Assembly: GCA_017441605.1 (NCBI GenBank)
Contig: JAFRXD010000015.1
Location: 1 to 64,000 of the forward strand
Length of the DNA: 64,000 nucleotides
Direction: 5' to 3'
From: Thermoguttaceae bacterium
GTDB lineage: Bacteria > Planctomycetota > Planctomycetia > Pirellulales > Thermoguttaceae
Positions 17,759-28,000 of this stretch are shown here, piece after piece. Position numbers and translations under genes: made by a program. The notes beneath the pieces were generated by a model. That model was given only the letters and a program-made list of their open reading frames with translations. It made no database searches and was not told the origin of the DNA. Within the stretch, counting starts at the first letter, position 1, and the number at the start of each line of letters is the position of its first letter.

Positions 17759-19249
17759 ATGAAATTCTATATAGAAACGGTCGGATGCCAGATGAACGTC
17801 CTCGATTCGGAACTCGCTTCGGCGGAGTTGATCTCCGCGGGATGGGAGCGCGCGGAGTCGAGAAAAGACGCGACGCTCGTCGTCTTCAACACGTGCAGCG
17901 TGCGAGAACACGCCGAGGAAAAGATTTACAGCGCGCTCGGCAGACTCAAGCATTGGAAGGCGCAAAAGCCGGGCTCGCTAATCGCGGTGATGGGCTGCAT
18001 GGCGCAAAAGGATCAATCGCGGATTTTCAAGCGCGCGCCGAACGTCGACGTGGTGTGCGGCCCCGGTCAAATCGACCAATTAACGACGCTGGTCGCGCGC
18101 GCGGCCGCGACGGGGGAGCCGCAAATCGCGACGAGCGTCGACCGCTTCGTTCATAAAAACGACCCGAAGGCGGTTCGGGAGTCTTTTCGGCTTTACGATC
18201 CCAAGCGGCTAAAAGAGACGCGACCGCGCGCGTTCCAAGCGATGGTTCGCATCATGTTCGGATGCAATAAGTTCTGTTCTTATTGCATCGTTCCGAGCGT
18301 TCGCGGTCCGGAGCAGTCGCGCCCTCCCAAAGATATTCTCAACGAAATCGGGATTCTCGCGGATCAAGGGGTGGTCGAGATCGTTCTTTTGGGCCAGACG
18401 GTGAACAGTTACCGTTACGTCGAGGGGGACAAGACGACTCGGCTTTCCGACCTTCTCGCGGAAATCGACAAGATCCCCGGGATTCGTCGCGTTCGATTCG
18501 TTAGCTCCTATCCGACCGATATGACGGACGACCTTCTTCAAGCGGTTCGCGACCTTCCGAGCTCGACGCCCTATTTGCACGTTCCCGCGCAGCACGGGGC
18601 GGACTCGATGTTGGAACGAATGCGTCGAAGATACGCGGTCGGGCAGTACAAAGAGATGGTGGATCGGATCTACGAGACGGTTCCCGAGGCCGCGATCACG
18701 AGCGATTTTATCGTCGGTTTTTGCGGGGAGACGGAGGAGGAGTTTCAACAAACGGTCGATTTGGTTCGCTACGCGCGATTCAAAAACAGCTTTATCTTCA
18801 AGTATTCGGAACGCCCGGGCAACGAGGCGGCGAGAACGATGGCCGACGACGTTCCCGAGGACGTCAAAAAGCGCCGCAACAACGAGCTTCTCGCGGTTCA
18901 GAACGAAATTAGCCTGGCGCAAAGCGAGACGTTCGTCGGAAAAACGGTCGAGATTTTGGTCGAGGGACCGAGCAAGAAAGAAACGAAAAGTTTGTCCGAC
19001 GCCTTAATCGAAGAGTCCGACGCGCCGAGCGACAAGGAGACGGATCTTACGAGCGTCGACCAACTCTTGGCGTCCTCGCGCGCGAGCGTTTTCGGGGAAC
19101 GTGGCGATCGCGCTCAGATGACCGGTCGAACCAAATGCGATCGCATCGTCGTTTTCGACGGTTCGCGATCGTTGGCCGGGGAGTTTCGCAAGATTAAGAT
19201 AACCTCGGCGACTCCGTTCACGCTCTGCGGGAAACTGGTCGAGGATTAG
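17759..19249 (+). CDS. miaB: tRNA-2-methylthio-N6-isopentenyladenosine synthase MiaB
   Basis: I chose ATG 17759, which begins with the conserved MKFYIETVGCQMN. The frame extends 10 codons upstream to a TTG, but without family similarity. This radical-SAM methylthiotransferase converts i6A37 to ms2i6A37. Auxiliary cluster cysteines lie in GCQMN, FNTCSVRE and MGCMAQ. The radical SAM site is GCNKFCSYCIVP (CxxxCxxC). The C-terminal TRAM domain is split. After VEGPSKK (about residue 410) an acidic, Ser-rich insert of about 45 residues precedes MTGRTKCDRIVVF. The insert makes the protein 496 residues, slightly longer than usual. Confidence 0.95.
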   Translation: MKFYIETVGCQMNVLDSELASAELISAGWERAESRKDATLVVFNTCSVREHAEEKIYSALGRLKHWKAQKPGSLIAVMGCMAQKDQSRIFKRAPNVDVVCGPGQIDQLTTLVARAAATGEPQIATSVDRFVHKNDPKAVRESFRLYDPKRLKETRPRAFQAMVRIMFGCNKFCSYCIVPSVRGPEQSRPPKDILNEIGILADQGVVEIVLLGQTVNSYRYVEGDKTTRLSDLLAEIDKIPGIRRVRFVSSYPTDMTDDLLQAVRDLPSSTPYLHVPAQHGADSMLERMRRRYAVGQYKEMVDRIYETVPEAAITSDFIVGFCGETEEEFQQTVDLVRYARFKNSFIFKYSERPGNEAARTMADDVPEDVKKRRNNELLAVQNEISLAQSETFVGKTVEILVEGPSKKETKSLSDALIEESDAPSDKETDLTSVDQLLASSRASVFGERGDRAQMTGRTKCDRIVVFDGSRSLAGEFRKIKITSATPFTLCGKLVED

Positions 19250-19285
19250 CGGATCGGCCCCGCTAGAAATCGTTTTTTGTTCGAA

Positions 19286-19315
19286 AAGGCGAGGGAACCC
19301 GCGTTCTCTCGCCTT
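19286..19315 (-). terminator. Intrinsic terminator hairpin, also usable for miaB
   Basis: AAGGCGAG and CTCGCCTT arms pair, with the inner GGGAAC/GTTCTC arms extending the stem. T-rich runs flank the hairpin on both strands, so it may end miaB transcription on the plus strand as well as the tRNA-Ile transcript. Confidence 0.55.
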
Positions 19316-19404
19316 CTTTGTCGACTTATTGGCGGCGCGCATTGGTTCGAACCGCAGATCCGCGCTTATAAGGGCGCGACCCGGTCGAAACGCGAAGAAA
19401 AAGG

Positions 19405-19438
19405 AAAAGGCGAAAGAACCGAAGCTCTTCCGCCTTTT
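19405..19438 (-). terminator. Intrinsic terminator hairpin, second unit
   Basis: Arms AAAAGGCG (19405-19412) and CGCCTTTT (19431-19438), extended by AAGA/TCTT pairs. A T-rich run follows on the minus strand. Nearly identical to the hairpin at 19527. Confidence 0.6.
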
Positions 19439-19526
19439 TCTAGGAAACGATATATGGGCGCGCATTGGTTCGGACCATGGACCCATGCTTATTAGGACGG
19501 GACTGGTTCGAGCCGCGAAGAAAAAG

Positions 19527-19560
19527 AAAAGGCGAAAGAACCGAAGCTCTTCCGCCTTTT
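19527..19560 (-). terminator. Intrinsic terminator of tRNA-Ile
   Basis: A GC-rich stem with AAAAGGCG/CGCCTTTT arms lies about 17 bases beyond the tRNA 3' end, followed by CTTTTCTTTTTCTT on the minus strand. Confidence 0.7.
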
Positions 19561-19576
19561 CCCAGGAAACGATATA

Positions 19577-19651
19577 TGGGCGCACATGGATTCGGACCAT
19601 GGACCTCAGCCTTATCAGGGCTGCGCTCTAACCAAACTGAGCTACGCGCCC
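19577..19651 (-). tRNA. tRNA-Ile (anticodon GAU)
   Basis: The minus-strand transcript begins GGGCGCGTAGCTCAG and ends TGCGCCCA. Acceptor arms pair over 7 bases. The anticodon stem-loop CCCTGATAAGG places GAT at positions 34-36, and the T-loop is TTCGAATC-like (GGTCCGAATCC). CCA is not encoded. Promoter boxes lie directly upstream. Confidence 0.93.
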
Positions 19652-19684
19652 CCCGCGCGGCGCTCCGCGCGAACGAACGGTCGT

Positions 19685-19712
19685 ATTCTAACGCGCCTTT
19701 CGAAAAACGCAA
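19685..19712 (-). promoter_or_regulatory. Promoter of tRNA-Ile
   Basis: Minus-strand TTGCGT (19712-19707) and TAGAAT (19690-19685) with a 16-base spacer, 34 bases before the tRNA. Confidence 0.65.
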
Positions 19713-19784
19713 GGGGCGCTGGGAAAAAATTTTCCATTTTTCCGCGCCCCTCGACGCAAGGCGGTTAAATCGCTCGCGCGGCGA

Positions 19785-21146
19785 CTACTTCCAAGCTTCC
19801 AAGTAGCGGGCGAGTTGGTGCATGTCGCTTCCGACCTTGATCGGGCGCGGATAAGCTCGGAGTTTGTCCATATTGATGAGCTCCTCGAACGCGGGGAACG
19901 AGAGTCCCATCGGGTCGGATCCGCTATTGACCGAGATCATAACGCCGTTAAGACCCTTTTCGCAAAGGGCGCGATAGCAACCGACGCCGATTTGGCTTCC
20001 GACGCAGACGTCGTAAGCGGTTGGGATATTGCAACGGACTTCGTAGCCGAATTGCAGCCCGTTGAACTTTTGGCTCTTGCCGGTTCGGCGCTTGTACTCT
20101 TCCGCCATAAGGCGCCCGAGACGGGAGGAGTATTTGAGTTGCGAGACGGGGAAATGCCCGAAGGTGTCGGGCTTGAGGGAGAGATACTCGTCGTGGGAGA
20201 CGCACTTTTCGATCTCGGAGAGGGGCAGGAATTCGGCGACGCCCTCGGAGATAACGGCGACGAACCCCTTCTTGCCCTCTTTTTGTCGGGCTTCGAAGAC
20301 GTCGACGAGATGGTTCACGATGTGCGACATATCGACGATCGTTCGCATCACCGGCTTGCCGTTGGCGTCGAGAACCTCTTTTCCGGTCTCGGGGTCAATG
20401 GTAACTTCGGTGGTTTTCCAGCTTTCGTCGATATCCTCGAGCCCGACGACCGCGCTGGCCTCTCCGGCGACGGCGGCGCCGTACGCCAACCACGCGGCGG
20501 CGCGACCCATAAGTTGGCAAACGAATCCGGCGCCGGCGGCTTGACTGTCGGCCAAGAGGTTGCGGAGCTGTTTCGCGAGCAATTCGACGGCGCTGAAATA
20601 CCCGAACGTGAAGGGAATGCCCTCGTAGTCGTTGTCGATCGTTTTCGGGAGATGGACGACTTTAATCCGCTTTTCGCCGGCGGGCTTGCGATCCATATAG
20701 AGCTTGAATTTCGCGGCGGTGGTGAGGGTGTCGTCGCCTCCGATGGAGACCAGAGCGTCGATACCGAGCGAGCAAAGCGCCTTGTAGACCGTCTCGAGAG
20801 GAGCGGTTTTTTCCGGATCTTCTAGGTCGGCGGGGGTCTTCAGGGCCTTGCCCGGATTCGCGCGAGCGGTTCCGATGCAGATTCCTTGTTGCGTGCGGAG
20901 CCCGTCGAAGACGATCTTGTCCAAACGAACGTAGGCTTCCCCTTCTTTCAGCTCGTTTCCGTCCTTGTAATCGACCAGGCGAGAATAACCGTTCAGCATA
21001 CCGTAAACCTCGACTCCGGCGCGAGCGAAGCACAGAGCGGCGCCTCCGATGACGGCGTTCGCCGCGGGGGCGGGACCGCCGGAGAAGAGAACGGCGACTT
21101 TCTTGACGTCCGAGTTGGGGCGCGAAGGACTGGTTAACGACGACAT
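19785..21146 (-). CDS. pfp: Pyrophosphate-dependent 6-phosphofructokinase
   Basis: The 453-residue enzyme phosphorylates fructose 6-phosphate using PPi, reversibly, in glycolysis and gluconeogenesis. The nucleotide/PPi site opens with VAVLFSGGPAPAANAVIGG. The discriminating motif is IGGDDTLTTAAKF. A second Asp instead of the GDGS of ATP-dependent enzymes marks PPi use. The catalytic PKTIDNDYEG motif and the MGRAAAWLAYGAA substrate loop follow. Length fits the PPi-dependent long clade. It is monocistronic with its own promoter at 21253-21280. A GC-rich hairpin (19713-19749) lies downstream. Confidence 0.93.
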   Translation of the reverse strand: MSSLTSPSRPNSDVKKVAVLFSGGPAPAANAVIGGAALCFARAGVEVYGMLNGYSRLVDYKDGNELKEGEAYVRLDKIVFDGLRTQQGICIGTARANPGKALKTPADLEDPEKTAPLETVYKALCSLGIDALVSIGGDDTLTTAAKFKLYMDRKPAGEKRIKVVHLPKTIDNDYEGIPFTFGYFSAVELLAKQLRNLLADSQAAGAGFVCQLMGRAAAWLAYGAAVAGEASAVVGLEDIDESWKTTEVTIDPETGKEVLDANGKPVMRTIVDMSHIVNHLVDVFEARQKEGKKGFVAVISEGVAEFLPLSEIEKCVSHDEYLSLKPDTFGHFPVSQLKYSSRLGRLMAEEYKRRTGKSQKFNGLQFGYEVRCNIPTAYDVCVGSQIGVGCYRALCEKGLNGVMISVNSGSDPMGLSFPAFEELINMDKLRAYPRPIKVGSDMHQLARYLEAWK

Positions 21147-21252
21147 TTCAAACCCTTTGTATCTCGTTTTTCGATGGAGCGCGACGCGGGAAACCGCGAA
21201 CCGCGCGGGTCGGCGTCCGTCGAACCGACGACGGAGCGAACCGAGCGCCTCT

Positions 21253-21280
21253 ATTGTAGCGTTTTCGCGAATAATTTCAA
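21253..21280 (-). promoter_or_regulatory. Promoter of pfp
   Basis: Minus-strand TTGAAA (21280-21275) and TACAAT (21258-21253), 16-base spacer, about 105 bases before ATG 21146. Confidence 0.75.
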
Positions 21281-22017
21281 TCGGGGCGCCTCGATAAAGC
21301 GCGAAGGGAATTATCGGCGAAAAATCGCGGTCGCGGTCGCCGTCTCGCGCGTAACGATTTTGTCAAAAAAAGGGGCGGCTCTCGTTTCCAAGGGAACAAA
21401 TCGCGCTTCCCGCGCGTCGAAACCTAACGCGGCTTTGCGCCCCTAGCGCGAGCCCCGAGACGACCCTTTTGACCGCGAACGACGCGTTTAACCGCTATTC
21501 GTCGCGCGATCGCGGAAGTTTGCTTGTTTGGCAAGGTTTGCTTTGTCCGAGACGAGAATGAAAACCCCGCTTTTTGCCTCGTCCGTATAATTGTAACATT
21601 CTTGTCAACTAACAGACGAAAGGGAGTCGTCTTTAAAAAATTCAAAAAAAATGTGGTATTTTCGGGAGAAACGTATTAAACTAGATGAAAATACGTCTCA
21701 ATAGGCGAAATCCGCGCCCTGTCGGTCGTTCGACCGCGCGGGGTTTCCGGGTTCGTCGCTCCAATTCGTCGTTGGCCGCGTCGAATTGGAACGCCGCGAA
21801 TTGCGTCTTCTCGCGAGTATGGCGAACGACGCGTTCGAGAAGGGCGCTCGGCGCTCTTTCGTTCGGCGTCGGCAACCAAGCGCTCGTCGGTTAAGTCCGA
21901 GCGAGCGAGAGACTCGCGGTAGCGTTGTCCGCGTCGCGACGGTCGAGCGACCTAAAAGTTGGATCCGCTTTTGCTCGACGCTCGCGCTCGGTGAAGATAA
22001 ACGAAGGAATGAAAACT
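21281..22017. other. Gene-free upstream region of the giant surface-protein gene
   Basis: No convincing gene. Short frames on both strands around 21424-21900 lack ribosome sites or recognisable composition. The stretch 21570-21690 is AT-rich with TATAAT (about 21585) and TATTAAACT (about 21675) but no well-spaced -35 box. A long leader for the 22018 gene is likely, with its start somewhere between 21590 and 21690. Confidence 0.5.
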
Positions 22018-25000
22018 ATGTCGCAAACAGGTAAGCGTTTTCTGTCCGGTCTTGTGAATCGCGTATTAAGCGCAAAAGAAGCGCGCTCCGATAAGCGCCG
22101 CGAGCGCTCCCTCGCCTCGCGCCGTTTGGGTATGGAACCGTTGGAAGACCGGCAGTTGCTCGCCGTAGATCCGACGCTGCTAAGCTCCGTTTCGCAGGCG
22201 GAAATTAGTCAAGCGGAGAGCCAAGCTCCGGCGCCAGTCGATCTTACCGCGATACAAGACGCCGTCGCGACGACCGGTTCCGGGGTCGTCATTACCGTCG
22301 ACGACACGACCTTCTCGAACGCGGCTTCGGACGACACGACTGGGACGCACCGAATCGTCGCGGACCTGACCGCGAACCTGATCGACCGTCCGGTGAGCGC
22401 GAGCCGCATGACTTGGGCCGCGACGCTGGCGAACATGCTGACCTACACCGGTTGGAGCGTTTCCTCGAGCGACGTGGTCGACAAGTCGTCGACGGAGTCG
22501 GCGGAATCGCAGACGCTCAACTACATTCTTTCTTCGTTCACCAACGACCTCTCTAATCTCGCGCAAGTTTACGCTTGGTTCATGGGCGGCTCCGGGGCTT
22601 ACGAGCTGCAAGGGAACGATATTTGGGCTCAAATTCTTCCGAACTCGACGAACGGCGGCTTGTATCCGGCCACCGGCGTTTACGCCGATTCGACCGCCTA
22701 TTGCTCCGAGTTCCTCGCGGCGGAAATCGCCTCCCCGCTTTACGGGATTTGCTCCGATTACCTCGACGCGAATTACGGCGTCGGTATGGAAATCCACTAC
22801 ATGGGCTCGACCGGGGACGACGTCGCGTACTATTCCGGTCAGTCCTACGCGACGTGGCTGACGCTCTGGGGCTACGACTACGATACTTCGTACGAACCCC
22901 AAGACAAAGAGTACTACACGGCGGTCTACGTTTCGGATCCGTACTCCGACAAGATCGAGCGCTACACGATCGAGTGGAACGATAACCTCAAGTCCTACGT
23001 TTTCACGAATTACCAGAGCAATGTCGCCGGCCGCACGCCGTACATTTACTCGTTCACGACGATTCAGCGCATGCCGGGATACGGCGTTCTGACGCCCGAC
23101 CAATACGAGCCGAACAACACGCCCGAGGTCTTCCCGCTCGACGAAGCCGGCTCGGCCGCGTTCGCGTCCGATCTTGGCAAGATCGACGTAACCGTTCCCA
23201 GCGGCTCGACCGGCGCCGCGACCAACGGAAACGTCAAGACGCTCTCGAATCTGACGCTCTACGCCGAGGGGTCCGAGGACGCCGACGGGAACATTGTTTC
23301 CGACCCCGTCGACCTCTATAAATTCGAACTGACGCAAAACGCCTCCTACTCCGACAAGATCGTCGTCTCCTACGGCGACGGTTACCTCAGCGCCCCGCTC
23401 AAGGCGACGCTTTACGAGTGCGGAGTCGACGGCGAAATGTACCCGGTCGACGCCAACAACTACGGGCAATCGAACGGGTTCTACGACGGCGTCACCAAGA
23501 GAAACGTCTCCTACTACACCGGGGCGGACGGCAAGACCTACGAAAAGGTTTCTTACGACGTTACGGTCAAGATGGCGGGATTGACCGCGGGCAAGTACTA
23601 CCTCCGCGTCGAGTTCGCCGACGGAGTGGTCGGCGGAGTCAACACGAACTACTCCGTCAAGTTCTACGCGGGGTTCGACGACCTTTACGAGTCGAACAAC
23701 TCGTTCGAGGAAGTGAACGCGCTTCCGGTCGACTCCACGTCGAAGCACACCGCGAACTTTGGCGTTCTCTACGGTCGGAAGTTCGTCGAGGATCTGGTTC
23801 TCAAACAATACGACTACAACGTGAGCGAAACGGACTGGTTCCGCTTCGAAATGACGGCTCCTGGCGCCGCGGACTCGGCGGTCAACGTTTACTACAAATC
23901 GACCTCGACCGATATTAACGACGCGGACCTCGACTTCGTCCTCTATCGCGAGAATCCGGACGACGAGTACGGGCGCGGGTACACGATGGTCGACCGCAGT
24001 TGGGAAATTATGACCGACGTCGAGACGGTCTCGCTCGAAGGATTGCCTCCCGGGGTCTATTACGTCAAGGTGGTCGGCAACTTGGCGGCGGAAGACGGCG
24101 TGTTCGTCAACGTCGAGTACAAGTTGGAAATCAATCCGGGCGTCGATCCGTCTCTGCCTCCCGACTTGCGCGCCGAGGTGCTTCCGGGTAACAACTGGGA
24201 GTCTCCGCTCGTGGTCGCGGTCGAGCGCTACGAGCCTAGCGACACGGAAGTCTTCTCGAACCAGACCAATATTGGCCCGGACGGGAACGTCTACCTGAAC
24301 TACTCGTTCTCGCTCTACGGGGCCAGAACGAAGGACGCCGCCGCGAAATACGAGAACGTCCAGCTCGGCATGTTCATCAACGGGGTTCGCGTTTCCGCCG
24401 AGGACATGCGCGCGGCGATCAACGCGGGCGGTCTTGTCGACACGGTTCGCGACGACATGCTCCTTTACTTCTGCGACGGAGGCAAGACGCTGGAGGCCGC
24501 CGATCCGGAAGAGAATCTCGGCAACACGAAGTTCGAATTCCTCAACTTCAACATTGGCAAGATCAACGACCCGAGCGGCGTTTCTCTCGCCTCGAAGTAT
24601 TTCGACAGCTCCACTTTCGCCGCCAATTCGATCGTCATTGTCATTAATCCCGATAATTACGAGTATTTCGACGGTTTCGGCGAGGTTGTCGACAATCCGG
24701 TCGTCTCGACCACTTCGCTCACTTACTACAACCTTCAATTCTACGACGGTTCGACTCCGGTTTCGATTTCCGAAGGACAGACGATCAACGTATATCGCAA
24801 TGGTCGGCTCATTTCGACGTTCGTTTACGGCAACGCCCCGTCCGGGTTCGCGTTCAAGAACGGCGACGTCGTAATGATCGAGACGGTTCGCCACAACTAC
24901 GGCGTCAACGTTCTCTACAAAGAGACTGTCGACGGAGTCGACAACGGTGGCGTCTACGTCGCCAAAGAAGGCGTCGAGGGAACGCTCGAATACACGGTTA

Positions 25001-28000
25001 CGAACAACGTCGCGGCGTCCTACTTTATCCTCGACAATTTGAGCGAGGACGTCTTCTCGCCGAACGGAAGCGTGACCGAAGTGATGAACAACGAGAACGA
25101 GGATCGCGAGAATCCCGATCTCGGCGTCGTCAATATCGAGTACCTGAACAACACGTACCAAGGAGCCGACGGCGAGGCCCACGTCGGTCTGCGCATCGAC
25201 AACCTCGTGATCACGGGCGAGAAGGATTCCACCGGCGCGTACATCGCCGACTGGTTCAAGTTCCAACTGATCACCGGCGCGGAAGATCGAGCGAACGGAG
25301 TGAACAACTACTCCGACGCCTATATCAAGATCGCGATGGACGAGGCGGTCTCCGCCGTTAACGATCCGAGCTCCGGCGGCGACCTCGATCTGTATCTGTA
25401 CAAAGTCGAAATTATTCAGCCCGAAGACGAGCCGGCGCTCAGCTTTGACGAGGCGTTCGAGCGAGGGCTCTACCGGCTCAAGCTGGTCGCGTTCAGCAAA
25501 GACGTTAAGGCGACGGAAACGATTAAGTTCGCGAATTACGCCGACGATATCGACGACGGAACTTACTTCGTTCGCGTCGCGGGGTTCAACGGGGCGGCGA
25601 ACCGCTACTCCCTCGAAATTGGCGATTTCACGAGCGCCGGGGTTATTCTGCCGACCGATCCGAGCGAGTACTTCACCGACGACAACGTTTCGATTCTCAA
25701 CTCGATCGCGACGGTTAATTGGCGCGTGCCCGCGACCGACTACGTCTCTCGCGTTACGATTTCGTACCGCGAGGCGGGTTCCGACCAATGGATCGAGTTC
25801 GGCCAGTACAAGCCGTCCGTAACCTCCTGCAAGATCCCGGGTTTGGCGCCCGACACGGAATACGAGTTCAAACTCTCCGTGACCAACTATTTTATTGAGA
25901 ACGACGATATCGACGAGCTCTCCGCGATCGCGAAGAAGCGAACGGAGCCTTATCTCAACGAGGTCGTCTATCGCGCCGTGATCGTCGGGGTGTCGGATTA
26001 TCCGGGGACGTCCGGCGACTTGGTCGCGGCGGTCAACGACGCCAAAGCGTTCAAAGACGCGCTATTGCAGGATCCTCAATGGGCGGAGAGCAATATCACG
26101 CTGCTTCTCGACGACGACGCGACGAAGTCGAACGTGATCACCGCTTTGGAAACGATCGCGGGCTACTCCGACGACAACGACGTTCTCGTGTTCTACTTCG
26201 CCGGTTCCGGAACCTACGCGGTGACGGGCGGCTCGCCGGTCGGGTTCCTCAAGACCTACGGCAATACGCGAACCGCGTATCTTTCCAATAGCGAACTGGC
26301 GACCGCGCTTTCCAAAGTCGCGGCCGGTTCGAAGCAGGTCATTCTGGACGCCGGTCAAGTCCCGAGCGGCATCGAAGAGACCTCGATTAACTACGACGCG
26401 TTTATCAACTCCCTGACCAATATGACGCGCAACGGCGTCGGCGATTTCGCTTCCGATCGCCCCGCGCAAGTCGCCGTTTTGACGTCCGGTCAAAACTCCG
26501 CGATTTCCCCGGTCGGGGAGCGCAGCCGAACCGTCTTCAACACGGTTCTTTGCGACGCGATCACCTATTACGACGGCAAGGGCCGAACCGCCGAGGAAGC
26601 CGCGCTTCTCAACGAAGCGATCGATCCGACCTCGGAGAAGATCTCTCGCGTCGTCGACGCCGACGGAGTCGCTACGCCGCGCCTCTTCGTCGAGTCCGAC
26701 GGTCGCGTCGCGATCGACGAGCTCGCGAGCTACCTCAACTCCGATTTGAGACTGTATCAAGAGGGGATGAAGTCGCTCTATAAGTCGACGACCGAAGAGC
26801 AAGCGATCATTATGAACGGCGAGTGGCGCGAGACCGACGTTTACGACGATATTTGGCTCGAGAAGGGCGCGATTATCGTTACGACGACGGTCGACACGGT
26901 CGACGCGCACGACGGGAAGACCTCGTTGCGCGAAGCCGCCGCGACCGTCGGCAAGGTACTGGATCGCGAGACCGTTCTCGAGAACGGAGCCGACTTTACG
27001 CTCGGCGCCGGATCGGTCGTAACGCTCGGCGCCTACACTGGAACGCTGTTGGAAGACGTCGACGTCACCTACTCCAAGGGCTCCTTCAAGACGACCGAAG
27101 CGTGCTCGCTGCAAGTCGGCTCTCGAACGGTCGAGTTCGCGAAGCCGGGCGTCGCCGTTTCTTGGACTTCCGAGGATTGGCAAGCCGGAGACGTTTCTTT
27201 GGTCGACGAGACCGGGCTCGACGTCGCCGAATTGACGTACAATCTGCGCGCGGTCATCGGGTCGACGATCGTCGATAAAGAAGAGTACGCCAGCATTATT
27301 GATCTGAAAGATGGCGACGTTCTTTACACCGGAGTTCTCGACGGTCAGGAAGCCGTTGTGACGAAGGTCGGGCAAAGCTATCGCGTTCTCGTCGACGGCG
27401 TTCCCTACAACAGAACGACCGGGCTCTTCTACAAGTCGATTAACGAAGACGGCGAGGTCGTTTACGATCCGGTTACGCTGTCCAACTACGTTTCGATCGC
27501 GCAAAAAGTTACGATCAACACCATTATCTTCGACGACTCGCTCGCCGGGCAGGCGATCACGGTCGACACGGTTAAGGGACCGGTCGTTTTCAACTCCAAC
27601 GCGGTTATCAACGCGACGAGCCTCGAGGGCGAACTTACGTTCGACGGACGCGGAGAAAACTCGCTCCTCAAGATCGAGGGAACCGAGCTTGTCTCCTTGA
27701 TCGGCGTTAAAATCACCGACGCCTCCGGCGCCGCGATCATTATCGACGAAGGCGCGGACTTCGAGCTCGCCAACTCCGTTGTCTACGGGAACCAATGCGG
27801 TTCCGCCGGGCTCTTCGCCAACGACGGTAATCTGACCCTCGCGAGCTGCACGATCGCCAATAACGAAGGCTCCGGCGACTTGGTCTCCGGAACCGGAACC
27901 GCCTCGATCGTCAATACGATCGTCGCGCTCAACGATCTCGCGCCGAACGGATTTACTTACGACGACACCTCGTTCGTCGGCTCCGACGACCCCGGTTTCG

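Larger units (their letters stand above)
19250..19576. other. Gene-free region of tRNA-derived repeats
   Basis: No protein gene is seen between miaB and tRNA-Ile. The interval is filled by two approximately 121-bp degenerate copies of the 3' half of tRNA-Ile plus its terminator hairpin, described separately. Confidence 0.7.
19284..19651 (-). repeat. Three tandem ~121-bp units: tRNA-Ile (one intact, two decayed) plus terminator
   Basis: Terminator hairpins with arms AAAAGGCG/CGCCTTTT or similar begin at 19284, 19405 and 19527, so the period is 121-122 bases. About 50 bases from each lies a tRNA 3' end: intact at 19577, and remnants at about 19332 and 19455 (TGGGCGCGCATTGG, with a T-arm-like GGTTCGGACC). 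The two remnants keep the T-arm and part of the anticodon arm but lack a foldable 5' half. Tandem duplication followed by decay is the simplest reading. Remnants of integrative-element attachment are another. Confidence 0.7.

Noticed and set aside
21424-21900. Small frames on the minus strand upstream of the giant gene
   Set aside because: Basic, low-information composition, overlapping each other in different frames, and without start signals.
22180-25788. A 1,202-codon open frame antisense to the giant gene
   Set aside because: Its composition (Arg/Val/Asp-rich, no motifs) mirrors the sense gene's codon bias. No ribosome site or family similarity is seen. Similar antisense frames occur under nearly all long genes here, for example 54457-57297.
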